A DNA stretch of 64,000 nucleotides from Triangularia verruculosa (taxonomy: Eukaryota > Ascomycota > Sordariomycetes > Sordariales > Podosporaceae), in contig MU863962.1 of the NCBI GenBank assembly GCA_033296885.1, positions 92,572-156,571 on the forward strand. The letters run 5' to 3'. The notes beneath the pieces are model-generated. The model was not told the DNA's origin, did not search any database, and saw nothing but the letters and a program-made list of their open reading frames with translations. Position 1 is the first letter of the stretch; each line of letters opens with the position of its first letter. A program made the position numbers and the translations under genes. Positions 1 to 12,800 of this stretch are shown one piece after another.

Positions 1-2783
1 GTGACGGGCCCGTCGTTCCGGGTGCTCGAGCGTACCGAAGTCCCAGGGGTCAAGTCTTTCGACGGAGGTGTCAGACTGGCGGGCAAGCAGCACGGCGCGC
101 ACAGGTCTACAGCTTCTGAAATCACGGTTGATGATAACATATTCGCCGACCTCAAACCCAATCGGTACGTCTTCCAGCCTGGGCGTTTGAGCAGCCTTGC
201 CGGACCAGGGGTTCCGCTTTTTTTCATTTCCGATTGCTAATAGCTCGCAGCGGAAGCGGATCTTCCAATACGACCAAGACAAATTCGACCGATAACTCGT
301 CCCGTCACAGCAATGCCTCCACAGCCCCTTCGTCTGCAGACATGGGCGGACAGGAGGATTGGAGAAACACCAAAAAGCTGCATGCCGACATTCCAGTTCC
401 TCCCATTCCAAAATCATCCTCGGCCAACTTTCTCAAGGCGGCCGGTCGCACATTTTCATTTGGTGGGCAAAAGAAGCAACTACCCCCGGCACCCGAAATG
501 CAGGAGGAAGGGCCCTCCAGCCCGGTTGCTTCCGAAGTTCCGACAGCCCAGACGCCAGTGAATGGCCGATCGAGAGCGACCACCACTTCGACTTCCACTA
601 CTGTTACACCACCAAGGATCGACAACGACTTTAGTCTCGATTTGGGCGGCGACTTTGGGAAAATGATCCTCGGCGGCGACAAGCGCGCAAGCGTGGCTAC
701 GGTCAAAGATGAACAAAAAGGCAGGCAGCCGCTGGCCCCTCGCTCCCTCACAGGATCCCGATTGAATCAGCCTTCTCCTCTTCACATCGACATGACGACA
801 AAGGTCGAAGCCTCGCCGTACTCTTGGAGCAGCCAACACTCCAACGACCAGTTAATCGCGCCGTCAAGTCCATCGCCCCCAATTAAGGAAAACCACCCTC
901 CACTAGCGCCTCGCCACGCATCGCCACTTGCTGAAAGAAAGCCCAGCGCGTCACCGGACGGAGGGCCTAGGAAACCGTTGCTCGCGCCCAAGACGTCAAC
1001 CCCGGAGGAAGCGGAAGGTGAGGATGAGGAAGCGAGGCTGTTGAGAGACTCGCTCTCTACTGTCAATCGATTCATGACTGGATCTGTCGTTGCATCTCAC
1101 GGCCCATCCACATCAAGATACCGCAGGGACGAAGATGATGACGACAGTTTGTTCGACACGACGCACTCTTTCTCTTCAAAGTCTGCCAGCCGTTTCGCGG
1201 CCAAGAAGGCCAACCCACCTTCCAGCAACAAGGTCATGACCCCAGCCGAGTTCGAGAAGTACCGCCAGGATAAAGAACGCCAAGATAAGGAGCGGCAGCA
1301 AGAAGCGGTTTCCAGCAAGGGAAAAGACGACGATGACGAGGACAATTATGAAGACGACGAGGATGATATTGAAAGGGCAAAGCAGCAGACCAAGCAACGT
1401 CGGAAGCAAGAAGCGCATATGGCAGTGTATCGTCAGCAAATGATGAAAGTCACGGGCGAAGGCGCCAATCTGCCTTCTTCACGACCTAGTCTGCAAATCT
1501 CCTTCAGCACGCCAAATTTGCCTAACTTGGCCTCAGGGCCCAGCCCAGCGATCCAAAACACACCCGATCCTTCAGACGAAGATGAGGAGATCCCACTGGC
1601 CATTCTCGCCGCCCATGGTTTCCCTAACCGAAACCGACCACCAACACGCTTGAGCACCATGGCCTCCAATCCCAATCTGCGCGCCTCCCAGCAACCTAGC
1701 TATCAACGACCGGTTTCCGTCGTTGGTGATGTTGGAGCTGGAGCTGGAGCTGGAGCCGGAACTCCCGGACGCCTCCCGGCCTTTGCGAGGAATCTACCCC
1801 AGGACCCATTTCTCGGTGCGGGCCTTGTTCGCAACTCTGTCCGCGAGAGCTTTGCTCTCGGGGGTGGAGCCCCTGCTCCCGGAAACCCCGCAGGTGGCAT
1901 ACCTCCCGGTGGCTTGATCAATATCATCGCGAACGAAGAGCGGAATCGGGCCTTGAGGCGCGGAAGCCCACACGTTGATGGTTCAGCATCCATGCCCGCC
2001 ATGCCTGGAGCAGCTCCATTTGATCCTATGACTGGCATGCCGTCACACCTCATGTATCAGAACCAACAACCTGCTCCCCCAATGTTGACGCCCGGCGACC
2101 AGGCACAGATTCAGATGACGCAGCAGATGCAAACGTTTATGCAAATGCAAATGCAGTTCATGCAGATGATGGCGGGTCAGAATGGTAGTACTCCTGCTAC
2201 ACCCAGTGGATATATGACTACATCGCAGTCGACTGGTAGTCTCCCCGGGATGGGTGGTGTCCCCAGCCTGGGGCCTCTCCCGCCAATGCCGGGGATGACG
2301 GGTGGTCCTGAGATGCGTCACTCCTTCCTAGGGAACGACTCAATGCTGGATTTGCCGGCTGGCCGAGGGCCAGAGGCACAGATGCGTACGATGAGCATGG
2401 TACAGCCAAGCTCTGCCTCGTGGATTCAGCCCATGCAACACCCAGGGTTTGCCCCCTCAATCATGATGCAGGGCGGCGGATATGCTCCATCAATCGCCCC
2501 TTCCGAACGCAGCAACATTGGTCTTCCCGGTCGTTACCGTCCTGTTTCACACGTTCCGGCACCCCACGTTCCTGTTGCGCCAGGCCATTTGCGAAAATCG
2601 ACCACTATGTCGGGAGCCATCACGCAACCCACGATCTCGGTAACCAAGTCTGGCAGTGGGTCGGATGATGATGATGATGAGGAGGGATGGGCGGCGATGA
2701 AGGCAAAGCGCGAGAAGAAGAAGTCGTTGTGGAAAAGCAAAAAGTCGTCGATTGGTGGTGATTTTGGCGCGTTCATCAGCTAA
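1..2783 (+). CDS. Large low-complexity fungal protein, 5' end outside the window
   Basis: I see exons 1-164 (continuing in from the left) and 251-2783. The intron 165-250 has a GTACGT donor and a CTAAT branch site just before a CAG acceptor, and it joins both sides in frame (codon CG|C). The product is Ser/Pro/Asp-rich and has no catalytic domain I recognise. Visible parts are an acidic stretch, a short charged helix (EFEKYRQDKERQDKERQ), a Gly-Ala run, a Met/Gln-rich tract (QMQTFMQMQMQFMQMM), and a conserved-looking C-terminus with an acidic run, then EGWAAMKAKREKKKSLWK and a basic tail. I remember similar tails in other filamentous ascomycete proteins of unknown function. An ATG at 234 lies inside the proposed intron, so it is a less likely start. 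Function unknown; that it is a real gene is fairly certain, its 5' structure is not. Confidence 0.75.
165..250 (+). other. Intron of the first gene
   Basis: An 86-nt intron with GTACGT at 165-170 and a CTAAT branch site about 10 nt before the CAG acceptor at 248-250. Removing it fuses the two reading frames without a stop. Confidence 0.6.
1734..1757 (+). repeat. GGAGCT hexamer microsatellite in coding sequence
   Basis: Four copies of GGAGCT/C in tandem encode a Gly-Ala run in the low-complexity protein. The unit is a multiple of three, so length changes would keep the frame. Confidence 0.85.
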
Positions 2784-3207
2784 ACGCATCTTCAGTCACT
2801 CAGGATTTAATACTAGTATTTCTATGGGAGGGGACCGGTCAAGCTGGCGGGGCGATCTTTTTGCCTGCCGTCGATTTTGCATATGTTGGATAAATAAAGC
2901 GGCGACATTGTATATTCGTCTCATTTAGCTACTTTTGGGTTCTTTTGGGGGAGTGTCCTTGGAGTGAATCGAGGGGGGGTGCACGTCTGGTTTCTGCCAG
3001 AAAAAGGTGAAGTGAGTGCTGTAGAGGAAAGGATGTGTTTTGGAGCCCTTCTTCTTTCTTGGGTATTTCTTCGAGGCGGTCTCTTTGGACAATTCACGAT
3101 AGACATAGCACTTCATTGCTCTAATTCAGTAATAGGAAAAGCATTGTTATTTTGAGGTCCCAGAATTCCTCTTGACTACTCAAAACTTTTCCATCCTCAC
3201 TTCAATT
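2784..3207. other. Intergenic, convergent 3' ends
   Basis: This gap separates the 3' ends of the first gene (+) and lumazine synthase (-). An AATAAA at about 2893-2898 could be the polyadenylation signal of the first gene. I see no gene here. Confidence 0.6.
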
Positions 3208-3963
3208 CTATTCGATAACGCCAGCCGCCCAGTTCTTGCGCTTCACGCTCATTTCCACGGCGGCAAGGCCCCAATCTTCGCCATGATTGTGGCTCCCTGG
3301 GATGATGCCAGCACGTGCCTTGGCTTGTTCATCGTTCAGGACAGTCAACACGCCAAAAATGACGGGCACGCCTGTATCGAGGGACACTCGCATCAGGCCA
3401 TGTGATACACTCTCGGCAATGTATTCGAAATGCATCGTTTCCCCCTTGATTAGCACGCCGATAGCAATGATAGCATCGAAGGCGCCTGTTGACACCGAGC
3501 TCCCGGTAGAGAGCGAAGCCAGGTCGGCCGTAGAGCTACCCAGCAAGTCACCAGCTGATCCCCCAGCGCCAGCAGAGGAAGACTGCACTTGCGAGGCGGC
3601 ATAGAGACTGTTGTATCCCGTCCCCGGTAGTAGGGATCCACGGTCAGTTTACAGACACTTAGGTTTTACCAACTCGCAAGCATATTTCGGCTGCTGGTGC
3701 TCAAGCAAGAGCACGCCTCGAGAGTAAGAAAAGATCATGACTGGAATCTGAAAAACGCACCGCTGAACAGCAATTGGCAATTCCCATGCGCCCGGGACTG
3801 TCTGTACCACAATGTTTGACTCCTTCACGCCTGTTTCCAGAAGCTTGGCCTTTGCGCCTTGGACGAGCGGCTCAATGATGCTGTCGTTCCAGCGCGCGTG
3901 GACAATTGCGATGCGAAGATTGCTGCCATCGTGGAGCTGAGGGGCCGGTCCTTTGTTGTGCAT
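3208..3963 (-). CDS. RIB4: 6,7-dimethyl-8-ribityllumazine synthase (riboflavin biosynthesis)
   Basis: Exons 3963-3761 and 3607-3208; the 153-nt intron (GTGCGT...ACAG) joins CG|T to give the AVQRLY sequence typical of the family. The product is 200 aa, a normal length. It condenses 5-amino-6-ribitylaminouracil with 3,4-dihydroxy-2-butanone 4-phosphate, the penultimate step to riboflavin. Visible motifs are RIAIVHARWN (substrate-binding first strand), VPGAWELPIAVQR, GVLIKGETMHFEYI with the catalytic-region His, and SHGLMRVSLDTGVPVIFGVLT. A Ser/Gly-rich insertion (about residues 75-105) follows the splice junction; inserts at this place occur in fungal homologues. The ATG at 3963 was chosen because conserved sequence begins soon after it; an in-frame ATG at 4182 would add 73 unconserved residues. 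Confidence 0.95.
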
Positions 3964-4975
3964 GTTGGGCAATGATGTGAGAGCTGGGTGGTTGTAAAGG
4001 GCAGACTTGAGATGTAAATGAAGACGTGGTGAAGAGCCGAAGGTTGGAACTCGAACGACACTTTCAAGAGTTGCGCTTCTGGAAGGAGTTGAATAAATGA
4101 GGGGCAGCTTGCAGTCAGAATGCCCCTGAGAACCCGTCCGCTGACGTTTTACCTGGGCCGTGGGGCGGGGCATCGCTTCCATCCATTTTGTCTCCTGCTC
4201 GGCAAGTTCCCCCTAGCAAGCTTGGCCTTTGCGTAATAGGGATGATTAGTCAATGCCTCAGCCACACCAATGATTGGCTCTACACTATCAGTCAGTGTTT
4301 ACTTTCTTCCTAATCCGTCATCGCAGCCCAGTGTAGATGATGGATGGTGAGATGCCGCGAACATGAAAAATAGTTAGAGTCACGAAGTCAGACATCTTAA
4401 AGAATAGTCAGGCACTGGAGAGATCGCTGGTACCTGTATCTCACAAGTAGCCAGGAGACCTTTTGCTTTATCCAGGGGCCCAAACCATCATTCTATGTCT
4501 ATGCTCTGTGCAGTAGTCTTTTCTATTGTCTTCGGCGTGGGTGGTAACTGATGTTCCGATCTGTTTACACTACAACCTGGAATCTGTACAAGTTTTCCTT
4601 CTCAAGGCCGAGGAGTGTCTTCACGTCTGTGATAGTGTGTGAGGTCGGTAGGCAGGCTCTGCAGGTACTGCTCTAGGTTTTGAGCAGGAATACAGCGGTT
4701 CTAGGTCGCGCCTTCCCCTTCAACAGGTAAGTACAGCGCAGCGGCCCGCCTTCTTGCTGTTTCTGGTCTGCATGTGAACATAGGTCTACCTAGCTTCCAC
4801 GCACAAGAAAAAGAATTCTGTCCTTCGAAATTCATATATGGAGGCTCCAGCGTCAGATACATTTACTCCGCAGTACCGGCCTCCCACAGGCTGTATGCCA
4901 TCATCTTTGCCTTATTCCTAACTCCTTCACTGGCCTCTTCACTGTATATCATTATCTCGATGTCTCTTCGTCAGT
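3964..4975. promoter_or_regulatory. Divergent promoter region of RIB4 and the MutL gene
   Basis: About 1 kb between two divergent starts. In the leader of the MutL gene a GTAAGT at 4727 followed by a TAG at 4781-4783 could bound a 57-nt 5'-UTR intron, but the branch site is weak. I see no tRNA and no convincing ORF. Confidence 0.45.
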
Positions 4976-7900
4976 ATGCCAATCTCAGCACTTCCAAACG
5001 ACACCTCACAGCGCATCGGCTCAACCTTGAACATCACCTCGGCTGTACTGGTCTTGAAGGAGGTGCTGGACAACGCTCTGGACTCGGGAGCACAAGCCGT
5101 ACATGTCACTGTTTCCTCAAACACCGTGGACAAGATCGAAGTCAAGGACAATGGAAGCGGTATATCCTCCATCGACTTCGATGCACTTGGCCGTCCTTCA
5201 CACACGAGCAAGCTCAGCTCCTTTGAAGGCCTCGACAAGATTGGTGGCAAGTCTCTTGGATTCCGCGGGACAGCTCTGGCCAGCATCAACAGCCTAGCAA
5301 CCGTTCACGTGGTCACCAGGACTGGGAATGAGACTCCTCAGATGATTCGGCTTGCCGATGGGGGTGGTGTCGCGTTAAAGAGTGTGCATGCAGCTGAGCA
5401 AGGCACTACAGTCACAGTCACAAACATCTTTTCGAACTACCCTGTCCGAGCGCGAATCGCAAAAAAGCCAGCGGAGATATCGAAGAATATCGAAAGGATG
5501 AGGCAGCTGGTTCAGGCCTATGCGTTCGCGAGACACCCCCTTAGGATACACTTCACCATTCTGCAACACCCGCAGCAGTGTCTGAAGATATCGCCCCGTC
5601 CCGACAAGAATATTATGGAGACAGCTGCCCAGATCTTTGGGGTTCAAAAAGCCTCCCAGTGCTTTGTTCAAAATTGGCCAGACGGAACGGATCCAGGTAC
5701 ATACTTGAAGAAGGACAGCATCAGGCGACACGTATTTGAAGCAATCCTTATGAAGCCAAATGCCGAGCATGGTAAACTTCCAAAGGGGCTTTTCTTTTCT
5801 GTCGACTCTCGCCCCATTTCAGCCACTCGAGGCATTGGCAGAAAATTGGCAACAGTATTGAGGGAGTGTTTGAGGAGGTCGAACTGTCCCTTGAGTTTGG
5901 AGGGTGTGCCAAAGGATGTTTTCATCTGTTTAAATATCCGATGCACGCCGGGGGGGTACGATGTGAACATAGAACCGTCGAAGGAGGATGTCTTGTTTAT
6001 GCAGGAAGACCAGTTGATCGCTGACTATGAGACATTTCTGGAAACCGTGTATCCTAAGCACGAGAAGAATCACAATAACCTAGCCCCACCAACAGCAGAG
6101 GAACAAGGAGAGGGTGATAGTGAGGGAGTAGAGAAGTTGCAGGCTCAATACCGGACTGGAAGAAGCGATGGTCAGGAAGAAGATTGGCCGGAGGGACCCG
6201 AGAGCTCGTCGATTGCCCATACTCACAGACAACATATGACACCCCAAATACGACCTTCACAGCTGCAACATGATAGAGAACGCGATGATGCCAATGTGTG
6301 TATTTCGGATGACCATGGGGACTATGAGCCTTCAGGAGTAAGACACAGCTTTCCCCGAAACTTAGCTTCACTAACAGCTCGTGATGCGGTAGGCTAGTTC
6401 TTGGACGGTCGATATGTCAGCACCGGTGGATGATTCTGATGAAGATAATGTGGAAGGTAGTCAGAACGAAATAACACCAACTGCTTATTCATTGCCCAGA
6501 GACGAAAGAGACGCCGAAATTCGCAGCCCCGAACAGGATGATCAGCTGTTGGAGCCCCAGACAGCCATCGTGCATGACGCCATGGCAGGGCTCAACCCAT
6601 GGTCTATTGCAGCCATGGGAAGTCTTAACAGGCGCCCTCCTTCATCGGGTCCTCTGAGAAACCAGCAATTTCATGATCAAGAGCCAACGCCCTCCAACAC
6701 ACCTCCCGGGGCTGAGGCTATGAGAGTATCAAACCGAGGGCAACCACGTCAACGGGAGCTCCGTGCCGTGAGGCCAAATCCTAGGTTCAAGCTTCCAGTC
6801 TTGCGGCTGACACCATCGCCATCTTTAGAGAAAGAACGAGTAGACCTACTTTCACTTGGGCGGAATCGTTATACCTTGGGTTCCTCGACGCAAAGAGGTC
6901 CCCATGCACCACGCCGTGCTGACCCTTGTGGGCCAGAAGAACTCACAACAGTAGTCCGAAGCAGTCGAAATCACATTGCACGAGAGTTGGGTATTTCTCT
7001 CGACGAAATACCAATGCCATCGCGTACAATCAGCGATGCCATGTCACGAATTCCCAGTGGACCCAAACGACAGACGAGGCAGCATGATGACAGGGCGAGT
7101 CGGAGGGACTCGAATGCCAACATTGTGGCTGACGTTAATGATCACCTCGACCAAGACACTGATAATTTCAGTGCGACGACCGATTTCGATAGCTCGGAGA
7201 ACACAGACTCAGACGATCAGAGTGATGTCGGCGGTGCGGCAACAATTACTCGAACACAGCAACATAGCAATAGAGATATCATCAACAGGAATAGAGAAGA
7301 ATGGCCTCCGATAGGAAAGAGATTCAATAGAAAGCTGACCCAGGCCACGCTTCCCTTTGCGAGTAACACCAGGAACACCGAAAGCCACACTGGGGGCGTG
7401 ACAGGACCTGTGACCACGGGATTAATTGCCCGGTCTCAATACAACCCTCGAACAACAGCGGCCGAAGCACTCACTCCGGAATTCTCTCTCAATCCCAATA
7501 GGCAGATGAATGAAGAAGACCTCGGTGGGGTGCCGAGCTTGCAGAGATTCGTTGCCTCTAGGTCTGGGCAAAGAGAGCGACATGTCAAGGATTCTGAAGG
7601 GGAAGGAGAACAGGTCGCTCGATTCAACAGACGGCATCTTGGGGCTTCCAATCATGACAATAGTGGAGATCCACAGAAAAGAGCTGCGGTTGGTCGTAAT
7701 CTGAACACGAGGAGTCAGCTGCCGTTGGAAATTCCCGGATACGAAAGACATGCGCCTCGGCTTATCATCAACACTCTTGAATCTACATTCATCTGGTCAC
7801 TCTGGGGCCAGAAATTCACTGCTCGTAATGCAGAAAATGGCCCCGCGAGCGTGCCACAACACTTGCGAGGACCATGCTCACAGTGGGACACAGCCGGCCT

Positions 7901-8042
7901 GGCCCAACTTAAGAAACTCCTGAGAAGGCTTGCACCGACCACTGAGTGGACACTTCATCCGAAGAACCCTCAAGAGCGTAATGATATGAGAGATCTCGGA
8001 AGACAATGGGTAAAGGAAATGGGACTCGAATTGCAATCTTGA
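4976..8042 (+). CDS. MutL-family DNA mismatch-repair protein (Mlh2/Pms1-like)
   Basis: Exons 4976-6337 and 6393-8042. The 55-nt intron has GTAAGA, a CTAAC branch site and a TAG acceptor, and joins in phase 0 to give SSWTVDMSA. The product is 1003 aa. GHKL ATPase motifs lie at the N-terminus: EVLDNALDSGA (about 29-39, catalytic Glu first), DNGSGI (58-63) and GFRGTALASI (95-104), followed by the transducer domain to about residue 350 (VDSRPIS; YDVNIEPSKEDVLF). The rest is a long Ser/Arg/Asp-rich linker and a short conserved-looking C-terminal block (FIWSLWGQKFTARNAE). I do not see the DQHA(x)2E(x)4E endonuclease motif of Pms1/Mlh3, which argues for an Mlh2-type accessory MutL protein. Such proteins pair with Mlh1 in the nucleus. 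MutL family is certain; the exact paralogue is inferred. Confidence 0.88.
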
Positions 8043-9845
8043 TGTACATGGGTGGTATTCGACTGGTGCGCTGTTTTGGTTGGCCGAGCTGGAACCGGGG
8101 AAGTATTCCAGATCGAATTAGCTCCTGTAAATGTTCCGGCTTTCTTTGCTCCTACTTTTTTTTGGTGCTGGAAAAAGGATGTAGGAATGAACGGGGAAGG
8201 GGATAGCTGAGGGCTGCCTAAGGAACATCAAGGGTTTTGTTGTAGGAGGATCGAGTAATTTGTTGCTAGTTAGCTCTGTAATAATCATAACCAGATTGAT
8301 CTTCACGCACGGCTGTTCCTGAGACTACGAAGTCCAACGGAGCTGAAGTCTGTTGAACAGTGGCCAGTAGCTAAACATGCAGATACCGAAAAGTTGCACC
8401 GGCACGCCGTGAGTAAAAGATATAAAAGACCTCAAACGATAGAAACAGGCGTTAAAGGGTAGTACAAGGCATTAAAGAATATTTTTTTAAAAAAAACCAG
8501 TTGGAGGGTAGTAATCAGTCCTTCAAATATACCTTGGTGAACAAGGCCTTTCCACTGCCATGCGGGATGTGTCCCGTGAGGCATTCTCATATATCTATGA
8601 CGGGATGTTGTTATGGTAATACGATCTGATGAAGTGCTTGGGAGAGAACAAAACAGCAACTTCGAATGATTGGTGCTGGTTGTGTTTTCTTCCCATTAGG
8701 TGTGTAACTCGTTGAGAACGTGCGTCCACACCTTTTAGGCCTCTTCCGACCACAAAGGTGTGACGGGTGTTCCAGCCACTGCAGTCACACAGCGGGACGG
8801 CTTTTGGTTGGGAGACAGGACGCAAAGTTTCCGAAGAAGTTGATGCAACAAACACTTTAACAGCAGGGTCGCTATCAAGGCCGCTCCCGCAGATCCATCA
8901 TCCATGAACCTCGTGTTGGGCAAGCTGGCAAAGACGCCGTCGCATTGGGGACAAAATCGAAACGTCATATCCGTACAGTGACGGACCATTCTTTGGTTCT
9001 GGTCAGAAGTTGGCAGCAGGAGTTCTAGATAGAACAGAAAAAACCGTCCAAGACTCGTCGGCAACACAGGGCTTGTAAAAGGTTTCAGTTCCATCTTCTC
9101 TCACGTCATTGACGCCCAGCTCATGGTGGTACGTACGTGCACAGACCGAGACCCGCCGGTTGACATGATCTCTGGGCCCTGGCACCCGCGCTAACCCAAC
9201 ATAGCGGTGGATGTTACCCAGCACTGCCTCCTCCAAGGTCCAAAAGCGCTACCTGGTGTGGGGACACCGCCCCAAGCGTCCTTCGACATTCGCGTCCTTC
9301 CTGTCCGGGCTGATCCTCGTTATCTCGTTGCTCCTTTTCTTTTCAATCTCGAATCCGGAGCGGCTGCCGACGACACTATCGAAAGGGCAGCAAACGGTGT
9401 CCTGCCGTCAAACGAAACCCGAAATATACCTAAGCGCCTCTCGAATTGGGACTTGCAGTAGACGACGTGCATTCCAAGATGCATAGCACATAGCCTGCTG
9501 CCGTTGCGCCGTTGTTATTATATCACCGTTGCTGCCGAAGGACTCAGACCCATCTTCTTCAACGACACAAGACGGCCGGCAATCTATTCCCTTTGCCGGC
9601 GGCGTCTTGAAGAGGTTCCCGAGTCGGTCGACGCCGCCCCTGACGCCTCCGACGATTTCACACCGGCTGTGCTAAACATGCGAGAAGCTGATGTTGCCGA
9701 CTTTCCGGTCACACACACGCCCCTTTCCCATCCCGAGTCGCCGTCTGAGCGCCGTGGTATCCAAGCCTGCGGTGTCCAAGCCCGCGGTTATCATGATCGG
9801 CTCCGGTGCTCGGCCGACTTATTGCCCATATCTTCGGTCGCCGCC
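8043..9845. other. Long intergenic and 5'-leader region before the FLC gene
   Basis: Holds the 3' flank of the MutL gene, an A/T tract near 8478-8498, and the leader of the flavin-carrier gene. From 9504 the frame of the downstream gene is already open and contains an ATG at 9678. Small ORFs on both strands around 8735-9486 show no recognisable protein motif. I find no supported gene here. Confidence 0.5.
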
Positions 9846-12800
9846 ATGACGGGTCAGAGCCCTTCCCCTGACGATTTGTCGTCCGATACTGCTGGCACGA
9901 AAACGCACCGAGCCCTCCATGATGCCTCTCATTCACAGCCGGCCAAGCCCCAACCAATCCGCCTCCCCGCTGTGTTGTTGTTGCTGCTGAGCCCCCTATT
10001 CCACCCGGCTGCCGCTGCCTCCGTCCCGTTCGAGAATTGTGTACCAGACATCTACAGAAACAGTAATCCGCCGAAGCTTCAATGGGAACCCATACACGTC
10101 GATGCTTCCTTCGAAGCAACTGATAGGCATACTCTCCGGGTCACGCTGTGGGGGAATGTGACCGGTTCATACACTGCTACATCGTTACCGCCCTGGGACA
10201 GTCCGGATTGGGCCGACCCGAACAAGACTGACGGAAAGCTTCTGGCGGTGCCTGACGACAACGTCCCAAAGCCATTGTATACCACATTGAAGAGCAAGAT
10301 TGAAGTTTTGTCCTATCAGCCATGGTCGAACTCCAGTGACTTCTGCAACGACTCACTAGGCAACGGAAAGTGTCCTCTTGCGCCCGTCTTTAGCCAAGAG
10401 ACTGACTTCGAGTAAGTGATCAAACCCTACTCGGCCAAGAAAAGGCTCGCCTTCTAATAACCATGGCTCTCAAGGCGCCAGCCATGAATATTTAGTGCTG
10501 ACAGCTCCTATTTAGTCTGTTGAAAGACAAACTGCCGTTTGTGACAATCACCAACGACTTTTACTCATCATATGCCTTTGCATCATTCCAACCGGTCTTC
10601 CAAGTTCTCTATGGGGATCACGGCGCCGAAATCACCTGCGTGAGAGCAATTGTTACGCCGGATTTGGGAAGTCTAGCATGGATGCTAAAATTCCTGCCCT
10701 TGGCCGTGTTGGTGTTTGTGGGCGCGGCGACAATATTCGCTGCAGTTTTCAGCCCCTGGGGAACCAGCGATGTGTTTCACTGGAGCTCCAACTACGGCCG
10801 TGACCCTGACCTGCTTCGACTCGTCACCCCTGGCTTTGGAGACTGTCTTCAGTACATTCAGTTTGTCGTCCTCACTGGCGGCCTGACACTGAACTATCCA
10901 GGATTTTATCAGCCCATTATCAGTCAAGCAGCATGGTCGGTGCTTATGTTCAACCAGAGCCTTGTCACCAAAGACCCGGGATGGATCAGTATCCAAGATG
11001 GCATTTATGTCACAGAGGGCGCATATGGTCTGCAACGACTCGCCCAACTGGCAGGGATGGCCAACTTTGAGGATATTTGGGCTGGCATGATCGTATGGGT
11101 CTTGGTCATCATCGCCGGTACGATTGTCTTGGTCCAGGCCGGGTTTGTTATCCAGTGGCTCCATCGATTCTTTCAAAAGGTCCCAGAAGAGGATTTGCGT
11201 GCCAAAAACATACCTTTTACTCTTGGCAATGTGGTCAGGATTGTTCTCAACTACTTTCTTATGCCGATTGTCGCCTTGTCAACTTTTCAGCTCGTCATCG
11301 CTGGCGACTCACCGGTTTACACAGTAGTACTGGCTGTACTGGCCCTGATATTGATCATTGGATTCGCCGGCTGGCTACTCTATCTTATCGCCAAGACCAA
11401 GCCTCGAGCTTTCTTGTTTGACGACCTACCAACACTTCTCCTATACGGCCCACTATACAACACTTACTCGGACGAAGCCGCTGCGTTCACCATGATTCCT
11501 GTTTTGCTGACTTTTGTTCGTGGCATAGCAGTGGGAGCCGTGCAGCCGGCTGGGGTGGCCCAGGTCGTCATCCTTGCTGTCTGTGAGGTGGTACAGATAC
11601 TTACGCTACATGCTTTCCGGCCGTTTCATTCAGCGACATCTATGAATGCATACCACACGCTGTTCTCCGCACTGCGCCTTGTCACGGTGCTACTGATGGT
11701 GGTGTTCGTCCCATCACTGGGTGTGCCTGATGGCCCAAAGGGCTGGATTGGTTACGCGATCCTCATCACTCATGCTGGCGTTCTTGTGCTTGGATTTCTC
11801 TTGAACGCGGTGCAAACGATTGTCGAGGTTATCGCCCGCATGCTCGGGGCCGGTGGTGACGATATTCGGGGCCAGTCGAGAGGTGGACTGTCCAAAATCT
11901 TTGGTATGAGACAGCTTTCCCGCCGCATGTCTCGCCGTGAAGACGGCCCATCCCGACAAAGCCAGCTTTCCAGTTCTGCCATGCTGGATGTTGATGAGGC
12001 ATCTAAGCCTGGCTATATCATGCCCGGTGGCCGCGTCAGGAGTGAGTCGGCTGGAAGTATGGGTGTAATGATGCATCATCGACATAGAAGTTCATCTGGA
12101 TTTGACACGCCAAGCTTTGACGGCCCTGCGCGCCCACTGGAAAGCATCGCTGGCTCATACACACCTACCACACCGGGAGAAGCTAGCAACTTCTCCCTTC
12201 TGCCATCTCCTGGACATCCTAGTAGGCATCCGGGTTCCGTCGCAATGCAGGCTCCAGATCCCTACTACCGGCCACCAAGGCAACGGCGCCCCACTATAGA
12301 GACGACCTATTCGCCCACCACCAAGGTGGGAGGGTCGTGGACGAGCAGCGACTGGGCTCAGAAACGTCTCAGTGAACCAGGAACGATGCAGCTTAACGAT
12401 CCTGTCGAGATAGGCACTCAAATATCAAGGGATGCCACACCCGCCCCGTATGCGGTCCCATTCGGACACAGCCGGACGGATTACTCCATGCGAGAAGCAG
12501 ATTTTTATTATGGCGTCAGGGGACAGAGGCTGAACTCGGATGCGCCTAGTCGCAAGCTGAGAACTGGGCCTGCCGACCCGACAAGGCCAATGGCTTCTGC
12601 GGCGGGTTGGTTTAGGAATATCTTCGGGCCTAAAGGCAAGGATAAGGGAAAGGGATTCGAGGTGGTTAGAAGTTCACGAATGCCGCCTGCGATGCAGGCC
12701 TTAAACGGCGGTTTCGAAGATGAGCGAACGCCACAGGGTATCCCAGTAGCTCTGGGCGTCCTTCGCAACGGTCCAATTGATTCTGACGACGACGAGGACG

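Noticed and set aside
305..751. Long minus-strand ORFs opposite the first gene (also 1703-2053 and others)
   Set aside because: They lie antisense to a continuous coding frame with typical protein composition, and their own translations lack motifs; they are mirror images of codon bias.
1..2783. Assignment of the first gene to the Skg3/Caf120 PH-domain family
   Set aside because: The tail looked similar at first, but no PH-domain sequence or other specific motif is visible in this window.
8735..9486. Small ORFs on both strands upstream of the FLC-family gene, one with a hydrophobic stretch
   Set aside because: No family motif, overlapping in conflicting frames, and located in a probable leader region.
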